64,000 bases of DNA from Marinobacterium sediminicola (GTDB taxonomy: Bacteria > Pseudomonadota > Gammaproteobacteria > Pseudomonadales > Balneatricaceae), in assembly GCF_022343685.1 (NCBI RefSeq), contig NZ_CP092123.1, positions 3,410,001-3,474,000 of the forward strand, written 5' to 3'. Positions 33,976-42,305 of this stretch are shown in pieces. The notes beneath the pieces were generated by a model. It was not told the DNA's origin, made no database searches, and saw only the letters and a list, made by a program, of their open reading frames with translations. A program made the translations under genes and the position numbers. The number at the start of each line of letters is the position of its first letter. The stretch's first letter is position 1.

Positions 33976-34734
33976 GTGGAACTCGAAAACGCTAATTACT
34001 CGACCCATATCTCCCAGCAGTTCAACGAAGAGCTGGAGAAAATCCGCACACAGATGCTGACCATGGGTGGCATCGTTGAACGTCAGGTGAGCGATGCCAT
34101 TGAGGCACTGCTGAACGGTGATGTGGAACTGGCCGAACAGTCCCGCCGCATCGACCAGCAGACCAATGCCATGGAACTGATGATCGACGAGCAGTGCACC
34201 ACCACCATCGCCCGTCGCCAACCGGCCGCCAGCGACCTGCGCCTGATCGTATCGATCAGCCGTGCAGTCGCCGATCTGGAGCGCATCGGTGATGAAGCCA
34301 CTCGCATCTGCAAGATGGCGATCGAACTGGCCGACAGCGGCGCCAACCAGCGCGGCTTCCAGGAAGTCCGCCATATCGGCAACCTGGTACGCGACATGGT
34401 CAAGGACGTGCTCACTGCATTTGCCCGTAATGACCTGGAAATGGCTTACCGCGTGGCCAAGCAGGACAAGAACGTCGATCAGGAATACCGGACCGCCATG
34501 CGTTCCCTGGTCACCTACATGATGGAGGATGCCCGTGCCATCTCCAACGTGCTCAACGTGATCTGGGTACTGCGCAGCCTGGAGCGTATCGGCGACCATG
34601 CCCGCAACCTGTCCGAGCACCTGATCTATCAGGTCAGTGGTACCGACGTGCGCCACCAGAGCCTCAAGCAGATGAAGCAGACGGTACAGGAAGAAGCCGA
34701 GGGCAGCCTTCAGGATGAGGGCAACGAAGAGTAA
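33976..34734 (+). CDS. phoU: Phosphate signalling regulator PhoU
   Basis: The 252-residue all-helical protein carries two three-helix repeats with the metal-binding E/D-x-x-x-D motifs in RQPAASDLRLIVSISRAVADLERIGDEA and LRSLERIGDHARNLSEHLIY. PhoU links the Pst transporter to PhoR so that PhoB stays off when phosphate is sufficient, and prevents toxic over-uptake. The start was placed at GTG 33976 with GGAG nine bases upstream, giving MELENANYSTHISQQFNEEL; an ATG at 33943 overlapping the pstB stop would add 11 residues. It closes the pst operon before a long hairpin. Confidence 0.95.
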   Translation: MELENANYSTHISQQFNEELEKIRTQMLTMGGIVERQVSDAIEALLNGDVELAEQSRRIDQQTNAMELMIDEQCTTTIARRQPAASDLRLIVSISRAVADLERIGDEATRICKMAIELADSGANQRGFQEVRHIGNLVRDMVKDVLTAFARNDLEMAYRVAKQDKNVDQEYRTAMRSLVTYMMEDARAISNVLNVIWVLRSLERIGDHARNLSEHLIYQVSGTDVRHQSLKQMKQTVQEEAEGSLQDEGNEE

Positions 34735-34760
34735 GCCCTTGCCCGCTGGTCTTACAGCAC

Positions 34761-34789
34761 AACTGCTGACGTTTTTATCGTCAGCAGTT
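34761..34789 (+). terminator. Long hairpin after phoU
   Basis: An 11-bp perfect stem (34761-34771 with 34779-34789) encloses a seven-base T-rich loop 26 bp after the phoU stop. No T-run follows, so it may be a weak terminator or a processing barrier between the pst operon and ubiC. Confidence 0.6.
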
Positions 34790-34834
34790 GTCGCTGCCTG
34801 ATGCTACACTCTCACCTTTCGTTTTCTGGAATCG

Positions 34835-35383
34835 GTGGACGTGTCAGCCCGTAGTGCCCTTCTCAATCCGCTTAAACTGAATCGCTGGACGTGCGCCGAT
34901 GGTGTCCATGATGCACCCCATCATTGGCGTCCATGGTTGCAGGACACCGGCTCCTTGACCCAACGCCTGACCCGTGCCGCTGGCGGCGAGTTTGCCGTGC
35001 GCGTGCTGTCACAGCGCTGGGCGACGCCCTCCCGCGATGAAGCCCGTGCGCTGAACATGCCACCACGTCAGCTGGCCCTGATCCGCGAAGTGGAACTGCT
35101 GGGCCGTAACGGCACCCCCTGGGTCTACGCACGTTCCGTGCTGCCCGCCACGACCTTGACCGGCCGCGAGCGACGTCTGGCCCTGCTCGGCAATCGATCC
35201 CTGGGGTCGTTGATGTTCAGTGATCCCAGCCTGGCACGCGGCCCGCTGATGGCCTGCTGCCTGCAGGATGATGACGGCAGCCAGCTCTGGGCCCGGCGCT
35301 CCGTATTCCGACTGCACAACAAGCCTTTGCTGGTATGTGAGGTTTTTCTCCCGGCGATGGAGCACGTACAATACCCGCTCTGA
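34835..35383 (+). CDS. ubiC: Chorismate pyruvate-lyase
   Basis: The 182-residue protein removes pyruvate from chorismate to give 4-hydroxybenzoate, the first committed step of ubiquinone synthesis. Family features are W-P-W-L near the N-terminus (HHWRPWLQDTGSLT), LIREVELLGRNGTPWVYARSVLP and the late LWARRSVFRLHNKPLLVCEVFLP. The start is GTG, either 34835 or the second GTG at 34841. It precedes ubiA, which uses its product, by 21 bp. Confidence 0.92.
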   Translation: MDVSARSALLNPLKLNRWTCADGVHDAPHHWRPWLQDTGSLTQRLTRAAGGEFAVRVLSQRWATPSRDEARALNMPPRQLALIREVELLGRNGTPWVYARSVLPATTLTGRERRLALLGNRSLGSLMFSDPSLARGPLMACCLQDDDGSQLWARRSVFRLHNKPLLVCEVFLPAMEHVQYPL

Positions 35384-35404
35384 TTTACCGAGCAGGAGTA
35401 ACCC

Positions 35405-36286
35405 GTGCAAGCTTCAGCCGAACGCCCTTTGAAAGAGCGCCTGCAGGCCTATATCCATCTGATGCGTGCCGACAAGCCTATTGGCACCTACCTGCTGCTG
35501 TGGCCTACGCTCTGGGCATTGTGGATTGCCGCGCAAGGCACACCTTCGCTGGAGCTGTTGCTCATCTTCAGCCTTGGCGTATTCCTGACCCGCTCTGCCG
35601 GCTGCGTAATCAACGACTTTGCCGATCGCCATATCGACGGACACGTGAAACGCACGCATCAACGTCCCCTGCCATCGGGCCGGGTCACTGAGCGTGAAGC
35701 GATAGGCCTGTTCATCGGCCTGATGCTGATCTCATTTCTGCTGGTGCTGCTCACCAATACCCTGACCATCCTGATGTCCTTCGGCGGTCTCGCGCTGGCC
35801 TTTGTCTACCCGTTCATGAAACGTTATACCCATTTGCCACAGGTAGTGCTCGGTGCGGCCTTCGGCTGGGCGATTCCTATGGCCTTTACCGCCGTGCAGG
35901 CACAGCTGCCACTGACCGCCTGGCTGTTGTACGCAGCCAAGATACTGTGGACCGTGGCCTATGACACTCAGTACGCCATGGTGGACCGTGACGACGACCT
36001 GAAAATAGGCGTCAAATCCACCGCTGTGCTGTTCGGCCAACATGACAAGCTGATCATTGGCCTGTTGCAGCTGGCCGCACTGGTCATCCTGATCTGGGTA
36101 GGGCAATTAGAGCAGATGGGCCTTTGGTTCCACTTGGGACTGGTGGGCGCTCTGGGCTTCTTCATGTATCAGCAGTGGCTGATTCGCCACCGTGAACGCA
36201 TGCCCTGTTTCCGCGCCTTTCTCAATAACCATTATGCCGAACTGGTCGTGCTGATCGCGATTATTCTGGACTACACCAGCCGCTAA
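35405..36286 (+). CDS. ubiA: 4-hydroxybenzoate polyprenyltransferase
   Basis: The 293-residue inner-membrane enzyme attaches an octaprenyl-type chain to 4-hydroxybenzoate. The two magnesium-diphosphate motifs are visible as [15 protein letters not shown] and [13 protein letters not shown], with eight to nine hydrophobic segments. It starts with GTG at 35405 after CAGGAG. The ubiC-ubiA pair sits between phoU and phoB, as in Pseudomonas from memory; no functional tie to phosphate is known. Confidence 0.95.
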   Translation: MQASAERPLKERLQAYIHLMRADKPIGTYLLLWPTLWALWIAAQGTPSLELLLIFSLGVFLTRSAGCVINDFADRHIDGHVKRTHQRPLPSGRVTEREAIGLFIGLMLISFLLVLLTNTLTILMSFGGLALAFVYPFMKRYTHLPQVVLGAAFGWAIPMAFTAVQAQLPLTAWLLYAAKILWTVAYDTQYAMVDRDDDLKIGVKSTAVLFGQHDKLIIGLLQLAALVILIWVGQLEQMGLWFHLGLVGALGFFMYQQWLIRHRERMPCFRAFLNNHYAELVVLIAIILDYTSR

Positions 36287-36336
36287 GCGCAGGAAATTGC
36301 TGATCTTTTATGACAGATACCCGTTTATGCAGGTCT

Positions 36337-36370
36337 GTGTCATATTAGTGTAACGGAAACGTCTTGTAAT
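36337..36370 (+). promoter_or_regulatory. Pho box and -10 element of the phoB promoter
   Basis: GTGTCATATTAGTGTAAC (36337-36354) differs from the ideal PhoB repeat pair only at the first base of each half. TGTAAT at 36365-36370 follows after 10 bp and matches TATAAT at five of six positions. This predicts positive autoregulation of phoB-phoR. Confidence 0.87.
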
Positions 36371-36409
36371 AGAGGCCTCCGATAACACCTGTAGATGAGG
36401 CAGAAAACG

Positions 36410-37105
36410 ATGTCTGCATCAAAACGCGTGCTGATCGTCGATGACGAAGCACCTATCCGTGAGATGATCGCCGTTGCCCTGGAAATGGCCGGCTACGAAT
36501 GTAGCGAAGCCGACAATGCCCAGGACGCTCATGCCCAGATCGTGGACAACAAGCCGGACATGGTGCTGCTGGACTGGATGATGCCCGGCACCAGCGGAAT
36601 CGAGTTTGCACGTCGCCTGCGCAAGGAAGAAGTGACCGCCGATATCCCGATCATCATGCTGACGGCCAAGACGGATGAAGACAACAAGATCAAGGGACTG
36701 GAAGCGGGTGTTGATGACTACATCACCAAGCCCTTTTCACCCCGTGAACTGGTTGCTCGCCTCAAGGCGGTCCTGCGCCGCACAACCCCCAAGGGTGTGG
36801 AAGAACCCGTCACTGTCGACGGCCTGACACTGGACCCGGTTTCTCATCGCGTGACCGCCGATGACCTGCCGGTCGATCTGGGACCCACCGAGTTCCGCCT
36901 GTTACAGTTCTTCATGACCCATCCGGACCGCGCCTATTCCCGCAGCCAGCTGCTGGATATGGTCTGGGGCGGCAACGTCTACGTCGAAGAGCGCACCGTG
37001 GATGTGCATATCCGTCGCCTGCGCAAGGCGCTGGGTGAGCGTCATGACTATCTGGTCCAGACTGTACGGGGCACCGGTTACCGCTTCTCGGCCAAGGTCG
37101 CTTGA
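36410..37105 (+). CDS. phoB: Phosphate regulon response regulator
   Basis: The 231-residue OmpR-type regulator has acidic residues at 11-12 (VDDE), phospho-acceptor Asp55 (LLDWMMPG) and Lys107 (ITKPF). The winged-helix domain holds the PhoB-type recognition region [17 protein letters not shown] and ends [10 protein letters not shown]. The start at ATG 36410 has GAGG upstream and gives the standard length; ATG 36395 is an alternative. Its predicted sites lie upstream of pstS, pstC and itself. phoR follows by 48 bp. Confidence 0.97.
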   Translation: MSASKRVLIVDDEAPIREMIAVALEMAGYECSEADNAQDAHAQIVDNKPDMVLLDWMMPGTSGIEFARRLRKEEVTADIPIIMLTAKTDEDNKIKGLEAGVDDYITKPFSPRELVARLKAVLRRTTPKGVEEPVTVDGLTLDPVSHRVTADDLPVDLGPTEFRLLQFFMTHPDRAYSRSQLLDMVWGGNVYVEERTVDVHIRRLRKALGERHDYLVQTVRGTGYRFSAKVA

Positions 37106-37153
37106 ACTTGTCGGTCCCCACCGGCATGATCGACCACAGGATGGAGCCTCTCG

Positions 37154-38455
37154 ATGCATGTATCACGACACGCCCTGATTATCAGTCTGATGGCACTGGC
37201 CTCCACCGGCTTGCTGGTTGGCCTTCTATTCGGCTATCCGATGGCAGGGCTCAGCCTGGGACTTCTGCTGTGGAGCCTGAAGCAGGTTCGTCAGTTTAAT
37301 CGACTCAGTGACTGGCTACAGCGCGAGGATGGCTCAGAACCCCCGGAAGCGGATGGCGCCTGGGGCGATCTGTTCGACGAGCTGTCGCGCCTGCAGAAGC
37401 GCAGTCGTTCGCGCGAGCAGTATTTGCGCGGCATCATCTCCCGCTTTCAGCAGTCCTCGGCCGCGCTCAACGACGCCATTGTCATCATCGACAACCAGAA
37501 CAATCTGGAGTGGTGGAACCGCTCTGCCGATCGCCTACTGGGGTTAAAAGCGACCTCTGACCGCGGCAAACCGCTGATGAATCTGCTGCGTGATCCCCGT
37601 TTTGTGCGCTACTTCCGCAAGGGGCATTATCAGGAACCATTGGAACTGCCATCTCCGATCAATGGCGATATTCAGCTGCAATACCAGATTACCAAGTTCG
37701 GGGAAGGCGACCGCCTGCTGGTGGCGCGTGACATCACCCGTCTGATGCGTCTTGAGCAGACGCGACAGGACTTTGTCGCCAATGCATCCCATGAGTTGCG
37801 CACACCACTGACAGTCATTCGGGGTTATCTGGAAACTTTTCTCGATCAGGCGCTGCCACGCCCGCTGGAACGCGGCCTTGAACAGATGCAGCAGCAGGCC
37901 GGACGCATGGAAGGTCTGGTTACCGACCTGTTACTGCTGTCGCGCCTTGAGGCCAGCCACCATATCAGCGATGAACATCCAATATTGATCCATGATCTGA
38001 TTCAGCGCATGCATGAAGACGCCGAAGCCCTGGCCGCTGGCCGTGGTCACAGCTTCAGTCTGGATGTGGACAAGGAATACGACCTGCTGGGTCAGGCCAA
38101 CGAGCTTCAAAGCGCCTTCTCCAACCTGGTGTTCAACGCCGTACGCTATACCCCGGACAACGGTCATATCACGCTGCGCTGGTGGGTCGATCACAAGGGC
38201 GGCCACTTCTCCGTCAGTGACGACGGGATCGGCATCGAGGCCATGCATATCCCGCGCTTGACCGAACGCTTCTATCGCATCGACGAAAGCCGCTCCTCTG
38301 CCAGCGGTGGTACCGGCCTGGGGCTGGCCATCGTCAAACATGTGCTGGTCCGCCACGATGCCCATCTGAGCATCGACAGCATACCGGGCAAGGGCAGCAC
38401 CTTTACCTGCCACTTCCCGCCCGACATGGTCGTCCCGGTCAACGACGGGGAGTGA
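37154..38455 (+). CDS. phoR: Phosphate regulon sensor histidine kinase
   Basis: The 433-residue kinase has a membrane hairpin within residues 8-40, no sizable periplasmic domain, a basic linker, a PAS domain (about 100-200) and the kinase core with His213 in NASHELRTPLTVIRGY. N box SNLVFNAVRYTPDN and G boxes VSDDGIGIE and GGTGLGLAIVKH are intact. It phosphorylates PhoB when Pst and PhoU report low phosphate. The stop overlaps the convergent cysZ end by 17 bp. Confidence 0.96.
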   Translation: MHVSRHALIISLMALASTGLLVGLLFGYPMAGLSLGLLLWSLKQVRQFNRLSDWLQREDGSEPPEADGAWGDLFDELSRLQKRSRSREQYLRGIISRFQQSSAALNDAIVIIDNQNNLEWWNRSADRLLGLKATSDRGKPLMNLLRDPRFVRYFRKGHYQEPLELPSPINGDIQLQYQITKFGEGDRLLVARDITRLMRLEQTRQDFVANASHELRTPLTVIRGYLETFLDQALPRPLERGLEQMQQQAGRMEGLVTDLLLLSRLEASHHISDEHPILIHDLIQRMHEDAEALAAGRGHSFSLDVDKEYDLLGQANELQSAFSNLVFNAVRYTPDNGHITLRWWVDHKGGHFSVSDDGIGIEAMHIPRLTERFYRIDESRSSASGGTGLGLAIVKHVLVRHDAHLSIDSIPGKGSTFTCHFPPDMVVPVNDGE

Positions 38456-39194
38456 TATCTCGCGCTTCGCTGGCGTATTCTTCGACCCAGAAGATAGTGG
38501 CACCCACCACAGCCGCCGGCATCAGGATCAGGTTGATCACCGGGACCAGCATACCCAGCTGCACCAGACCGCCAAAGCCGATCGACGTCACGCGGCGCGC
38601 TTTCATCAACTGTTTCATCTGCCGAAAGCTGACCTTGTTGTTATCCATCGGGTAGTCACAGTACTGAATCGACATCATCCAGGCACCAAACAGGAACCAG
38701 AGCACTGGCGCGATCAGGTTCACCCCCGGGATAAAGGTGATAATCAGGACCAGCAGAAAGCGCGGCAGGTAATAGGCCAGCTTGTGCAACTCCCGCTGCA
38801 AGGCCCGTGGAATCATCGCCAGCATTTCCGCCCAGCCTTCGTCGGTCACCGGCGCGCCACGCAACTTCTTTTCAACCTTTTCGGACAGAAAGCCGTTGAA
38901 CGGCGCCGCAATCAGATTGGCCACGATACTGAAACCGTAATAGACGGTCACCAGCACCAGCAAGGCAAAGACCGGCCAGAACAGCCAGGTCAGAAAATCG
39001 GCCCAGCCAGGCAGAAAACTCAGCCAGTAGTCGACCCAAACGCCGAACTGTTCGATCAACAGCCAGATAGCGCCGATGAACAGCAGCACATTGACCATCA
39101 AGGGGACCAGCACAAAGTGCCGAATACCGGGCTGAGGCAGCATGGCAGCACCACGCAGCAGATAGCTGGCGCCACGAACAGGGTTACCTTTCAT
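38439..39194 (-). CDS. cysZ: Sulfate transporter CysZ
   Basis: The 251-residue membrane protein shows the CysZ pattern: basic N-terminus GASYLLRGAAMLPQPGIRHFVLVPL, a TM helix pair, the conserved NLIAAPFNGFLSEKVE segment, a central helical stretch with ELHKLAYYLPRFLLVLI, and WFLFGAWMMSIQYCDYPMDNN. CysZ imports sulfate for cysteine synthesis. Neighbouring genes offer no cysteine-synthesis context. Confidence 0.93.
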   Translation of the reverse strand: MKGNPVRGASYLLRGAAMLPQPGIRHFVLVPLMVNVLLFIGAIWLLIEQFGVWVDYWLSFLPGWADFLTWLFWPVFALLVLVTVYYGFSIVANLIAAPFNGFLSEKVEKKLRGAPVTDEGWAEMLAMIPRALQRELHKLAYYLPRFLLVLIITFIPGVNLIAPVLWFLFGAWMMSIQYCDYPMDNNKVSFRQMKQLMKARRVTSIGFGGLVQLGMLVPVINLILMPAAVVGATIFWVEEYASEARDITPRR

Positions 39195-39305
39195 CTATTC
39201 TCCTTGTAACAACGTTTGCCAGATCAGTGGAGATCACTTTACTCTTGCTGTCAGTAGATGACTGTTACCGGCCTGTGAATGGACCGAGAAACCGGGGAGA
39301 TTAAC

Positions 39306-40244
39306 ATGAAAGCGATACGCATCCATGCCTTTGGCGGCCCTGAGAACCTGCAGCTGGACGACATCGACAAGCCCGTTCCGGGGCCGGGTGAAGTGTTGAT
39401 CCGCAACCGTGCAGCGGGCGTCAACCCGATCGACTGGAAGACCTGTTCAGGGGGCGGTGCCAGTGCCTTCATCGAGTCGCTGCCCTTCTGCCCCGGTTGG
39501 GAGTTCGCCGGCACCATCGAATCCCTGGGAGAGGGGGTGACGGCGTTCAGGGCCGGAGAAGAGGTGCTGGGCTTCGTCAATTTCCCCAAGGAAACCGGCT
39601 GCTATGCCGAATACCTGATCGCCCCCGCTGATCAGATCGCACACCGCCCTGCCGCTCTCGATCCCCAGTCAGCTGCCGGTCTGGGACTGGCGGGTCTGAC
39701 CGCCTGGCAGGCCCTGTTCGAAGAGGGTCAGCTCAAGCCCGGCCAGTCGGTACTGGTGCTGGCGGCAGCCGGGGGTGTGGGTCATCTGGCGGTGCAGTTG
39801 GCCAAGTGGAAAGGAGCCTATGTGATCGGCACGGCATCGTCCGGCAACAAGAGTTTTCTGCAGAGCCTCGGCTGTGACGATGTCATCGACTACGGCCGTC
39901 AGCAGGTCGAGAACCTGATCCACGACGTGGATCTGATCATTGACGGTGTCGGGGGTGAAACCGCGATTCGGGCGCTGGCATGCCTGACACCTCAGGGCCG
40001 CATGGTCACCCTGCCATCGGTCACTGCGGCTGAGGTGATCGCCGCCGGGGAAGCTCAGGGGCTGAATGTCAGCGGCATTCGCGCCCGTCCAGATGGACAG
40101 CAGCTGCAGGAGCTTGCCAAGCTGGCCTCGTCCGGCAAGGTTCTGCTTAATCTGGCCGACAGCCTGCCACTCAGTGAAGCGGCCAGGGCCCATCAGCTGA
40201 GCGCCAAGGGGCATATCCGCGGCAAGCTGGTCCTGACGATCTGA
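39306..40244 (+). CDS. Zinc-independent quinone oxidoreductase-like MDR protein
   Basis: The 312-residue medium-chain dehydrogenase/reductase has the NAD(P) fold motif VLVLAAAGGVGHLAVQLAKWKGAYVIGTAS and the N-terminal GroES-like domain (RAAGVNPIDWKTCSGG, PGWEFAGTIESLG). Zinc-ligand cysteines are absent, which points to the quinone-oxidoreductase branch. Substrate is unknown. The start at ATG 39306 follows GGGAG; the frame is open upstream to an ATG at 39279. Its stop abuts the stop of the convergent gene with no intervening base. Confidence 0.88.
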   Translation: MKAIRIHAFGGPENLQLDDIDKPVPGPGEVLIRNRAAGVNPIDWKTCSGGGASAFIESLPFCPGWEFAGTIESLGEGVTAFRAGEEVLGFVNFPKETGCYAEYLIAPADQIAHRPAALDPQSAAGLGLAGLTAWQALFEEGQLKPGQSVLVLAAAGGVGHLAVQLAKWKGAYVIGTASSGNKSFLQSLGCDDVIDYGRQQVENLIHDVDLIIDGVGGETAIRALACLTPQGRMVTLPSVTAAEVIAAGEAQGLNVSGIRARPDGQQLQELAKLASSGKVLLNLADSLPLSEAARAHQLSAKGHIRGKLVLTI

Positions 40245-40730
40245 CTAGCCCTTATCTCCACCGGCCGTGACATTGGCGCCGGTGGAACTGCAAAACAGCT
40301 GCTGCTGACGCATGAGCAGGCGGCAGCCTTCACCACGGATGTTGCGGTCCCAGCAGGCGTGCTTGGCCCAGCTTTTATCATCTTCGGTCGGCTCTTCGCG
40401 AAACGCAGGTACGTCATTGCAGAACCCTTCGTCAGGCTCGGCTGCTTCCAGGCAGGCCCTGAGGAAACGACCGTGATTGACGGTACACTCAAAGCCGGTG
40501 CAACCATCGAAGTCACTGAGCGCCTTTTCCAGACACGCCGTCTGACCGTTGCCCCGTGCGAATGCCTGCCCCTGATCGCGCCAGAGTTCGGCCTGCTCGG
40601 CCCGCTCGGCATTGAAGTCCGCGAGCCATTCCGCCTGCATTGCCTGCCACCAGGCGGGCTGTACCTGCCACAAAAACAGTCCCATCAGCACCGGTATCAA
40701 CACCAGCGCCAGGATGATCTTTTTCAGCAT
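40245..40730 (-). CDS. Cysteine-rich, probably exported protein of unknown function
   Basis: The 161-residue protein starts with a hydrophobic helix (residues 5-22) that is a signal peptide or membrane anchor, followed by a charged helical stretch. Eight cysteines lie at about 66, 77, 82, 93, 104, 126, 136 and 147. An even number in a predicted periplasmic domain suggests disulfides. I do not recognise the family. It is the third gene of a leftward run after a YjaG-type gene and a small two-TM protein, with a 19-bp gap. No catalytic motif is apparent. Confidence 0.75.
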   Translation of the reverse strand: MLKKIILALVLIPVLMGLFLWQVQPAWWQAMQAEWLADFNAERAEQAELWRDQGQAFARGNGQTACLEKALSDFDGCTGFECTVNHGRFLRACLEAAEPDEGFCNDVPAFREEPTEDDKSWAKHACWDRNIRGEGCRLLMRQQQLFCSSTGANVTAGGDKG

Positions 40731-40749
40731 TGAAAACTCCGTATCGGTC

Positions 40750-41010
40750 TCAGCGACGGCGGTACAATCCGGCCATGCAAATCAGCAACCCGACGACCGA
40801 CAGCAACATGCCACCGTTCACCCAGAGCGGGTGACGGACCATAAAGGGCACAAAGGGGTGATCCTTCCCGGCATCATCACACTCAGTGGTGAGATAGTTC
40901 CAGGAGCCGCCCTGATCCAGGCAGGCATCGGCCAGCGAAAGGTCAAACATGTAGCCAGCCATCAACAACACGGCCGGCACCACCAGCAATATCAGTCCCA
41001 AGCGCAACAT
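40750..41010 (-). CDS. Small two-TM membrane protein of unknown function
   Basis: The 86-residue product has hydrophobic segments near residues 3-20 and 64-82, joined by a loop with two cysteines in DACLDQGGSWNYLTTEC, which would lie outside the cytoplasm if both ends face inward. The start was put at ATG 41010, two bases after the YjaG-type stop; a TTG two codons earlier overlaps that stop. Family not recognised, though 'C-x-GGSW-Y-x4-C' loops recur in small proteobacterial hypothetical proteins. Confidence 0.7.
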   Translation of the reverse strand: MLRLGLILLVVPAVLLMAGYMFDLSLADACLDQGGSWNYLTTECDDAGKDHPFVPFMVRHPLWVNGGMLLSVVGLLICMAGLYRRR

Positions 41011-41012
41011 GA

Positions 41013-41618
41013 TCAATCGTCGTCACTGATGCCGATGTTACTGACCCCTTCATTGCGTGCCAGTTCACGCAGGGCCGCGATGAAATCGGGCTTGGCGTGT
41101 TTCAGGCTGCGCAATCGCTCAATCACCTCGTCACGAAAGGCGTCTTCTGCCTGCATCAGGTCGTGGGTATTGATCAACTTGACCAGCTCTTCGTCGGACA
41201 TCTGGTCATCACCCTCGCTCACTTCGAGGAAGGTCGCCACACACTCACGGGACAGCTGACCGATACTGGCCGCGACCGATGCATCCTTCTCCAGAATGCA
41301 GTTCAGCGTGGCATTCAGCGCCACCACGGCGTCCAGCGCCGGCAGCGCACCGTACATGTCAAATTCGTCCAGATCCGGCATGTTGGCCTCGACTGCGTCG
41401 AGCTGCACCTCGAAGTTCATCTTCGCGCCCTGGCCGGACAGGCTATCCCATACGCCGTCGAGGATCTGGCGCAGCTTGGCTGCATCACCAAACTCGACCA
41501 AACGTGCGAAGAGCGCAAAATTGGGGAACATACGCTCGGTCAGCGCTGCCGAAAAGGCTGTCAGCTGCCAGGGCTCGAAAGTCTCCAGCTCGGGCTCCAG
41601 ATTGAGCAGTTCAGTCAT
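41013..41618 (-). CDS. YjaG/DUF416 family protein
   Basis: The 201-residue cytoplasmic protein matches DUF416 (E. coli YjaG): WQLTAFSAALTERMFPNFALF, the KMNFEVQLDAVEANMPDLDEFDMYGALPALDAVVAL block and the C-terminal ALRELARNEGVSNIGI. Its function is not established. The start at ATG 41618 has GGAG eight bases upstream; an in-frame start at 41651 would add 11 unconserved residues. It heads a three-gene leftward unit and is divergent from the TRAP permease genes. Confidence 0.88.
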   Translation of the reverse strand: MTELLNLEPELETFEPWQLTAFSAALTERMFPNFALFARLVEFGDAAKLRQILDGVWDSLSGQGAKMNFEVQLDAVEANMPDLDEFDMYGALPALDAVVALNATLNCILEKDASVAASIGQLSRECVATFLEVSEGDDQMSDEELVKLINTHDLMQAEDAFRDEVIERLRSLKHAKPDFIAALRELARNEGVSNIGISDDD

Positions 41619-41710
41619 GGGAAGTCTCCACCTTGGTGTCTGTTCGACCATTGTACGGTTTTGACGGCCCGATCTGTAGTCATGAGGCGTGCCGCCCTGC
41701 CGGTTTTTGC

Positions 41711-41719
41711 TGATATACT
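41711..41719 (+). promoter_or_regulatory. Extended -10 promoter candidate for the TRAP permease genes
   Basis: TGATATACT, 35 bp before the small-permease start, is identical to the element upstream of ilvD and fits an extended -10. No clear -35 hexamer was found. Confidence 0.4.
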
Positions 41720-41753
41720 TTTGACCGTTTGTCCACTCTGAATGAGAACAAAA

Positions 41754-42305
41754 ATGAATCTATCCCCCACTGCTGCCGCTCTGGTCAGGCTGCTGGACGG
41801 CTTCAGCGAATGGACCGGCCGCCTGATCGCCTGGCTGACGCTGCTGATGGTCGTGGTTACCTTTGTCGTCGTCGTCATGCGCTACGTCTTCGAACAAGGC
41901 AACATCGCCCTTCAGGAGTCCGTGATCTACATGCACAGTTTCGTGTTCCTGCTCGGGGCTGCCTATACCCTCAAGCATGACGGACACGTTCGTGTCGATA
42001 TCATCTACCGCCCACTCAGCGAGAAGGGCAAGGCCTGGATCAACCTGTTCGGAACCCTGTTCCTGCTGTTGCCGGTCTGCATTTTCCTGTTCTGGATCTC
42101 CTGGGAATATGTCGCTACCTCATGGGAACTGCAGGAAGGCTCTCAGGAAGCCGGCGGTATCGCCTATCGCTATATCCTGAAGTCGGCCCTGCTGGCAATG
42201 CCGGCCATGATGGTTCTGCAAGGAATCGCCGAGCTGCTGCGCAGCCTGCTGGTCCTGAGCGGAAATGCCCACCTGCCTCCTGCTGAAGAGGAGCATGCCC
42301 TGTGA
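41754..42305 (+). CDS. TRAP transporter small permease subunit (DctQ type)
   Basis: The product (183 residues from ATG 41754) has four hydrophobic segments and the DctQ signature region MRYVFEQGNIALQESVIYMHSFVFLLGAAYTLKHDGHVRVD. With the large subunit it forms a sodium-driven uptake system, usually for organic acids. ATG 41742, four codons earlier, is also possible. Its stop overlaps the GTG of the large permease gene. Its substrate-binding partner is not encoded on either side. Confidence 0.9.
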   Translation: MNLSPTAAALVRLLDGFSEWTGRLIAWLTLLMVVVTFVVVVMRYVFEQGNIALQESVIYMHSFVFLLGAAYTLKHDGHVRVDIIYRPLSEKGKAWINLFGTLFLLLPVCIFLFWISWEYVATSWELQEGSQEAGGIAYRYILKSALLAMPAMMVLQGIAELLRSLLVLSGNAHLPPAEEEHAL

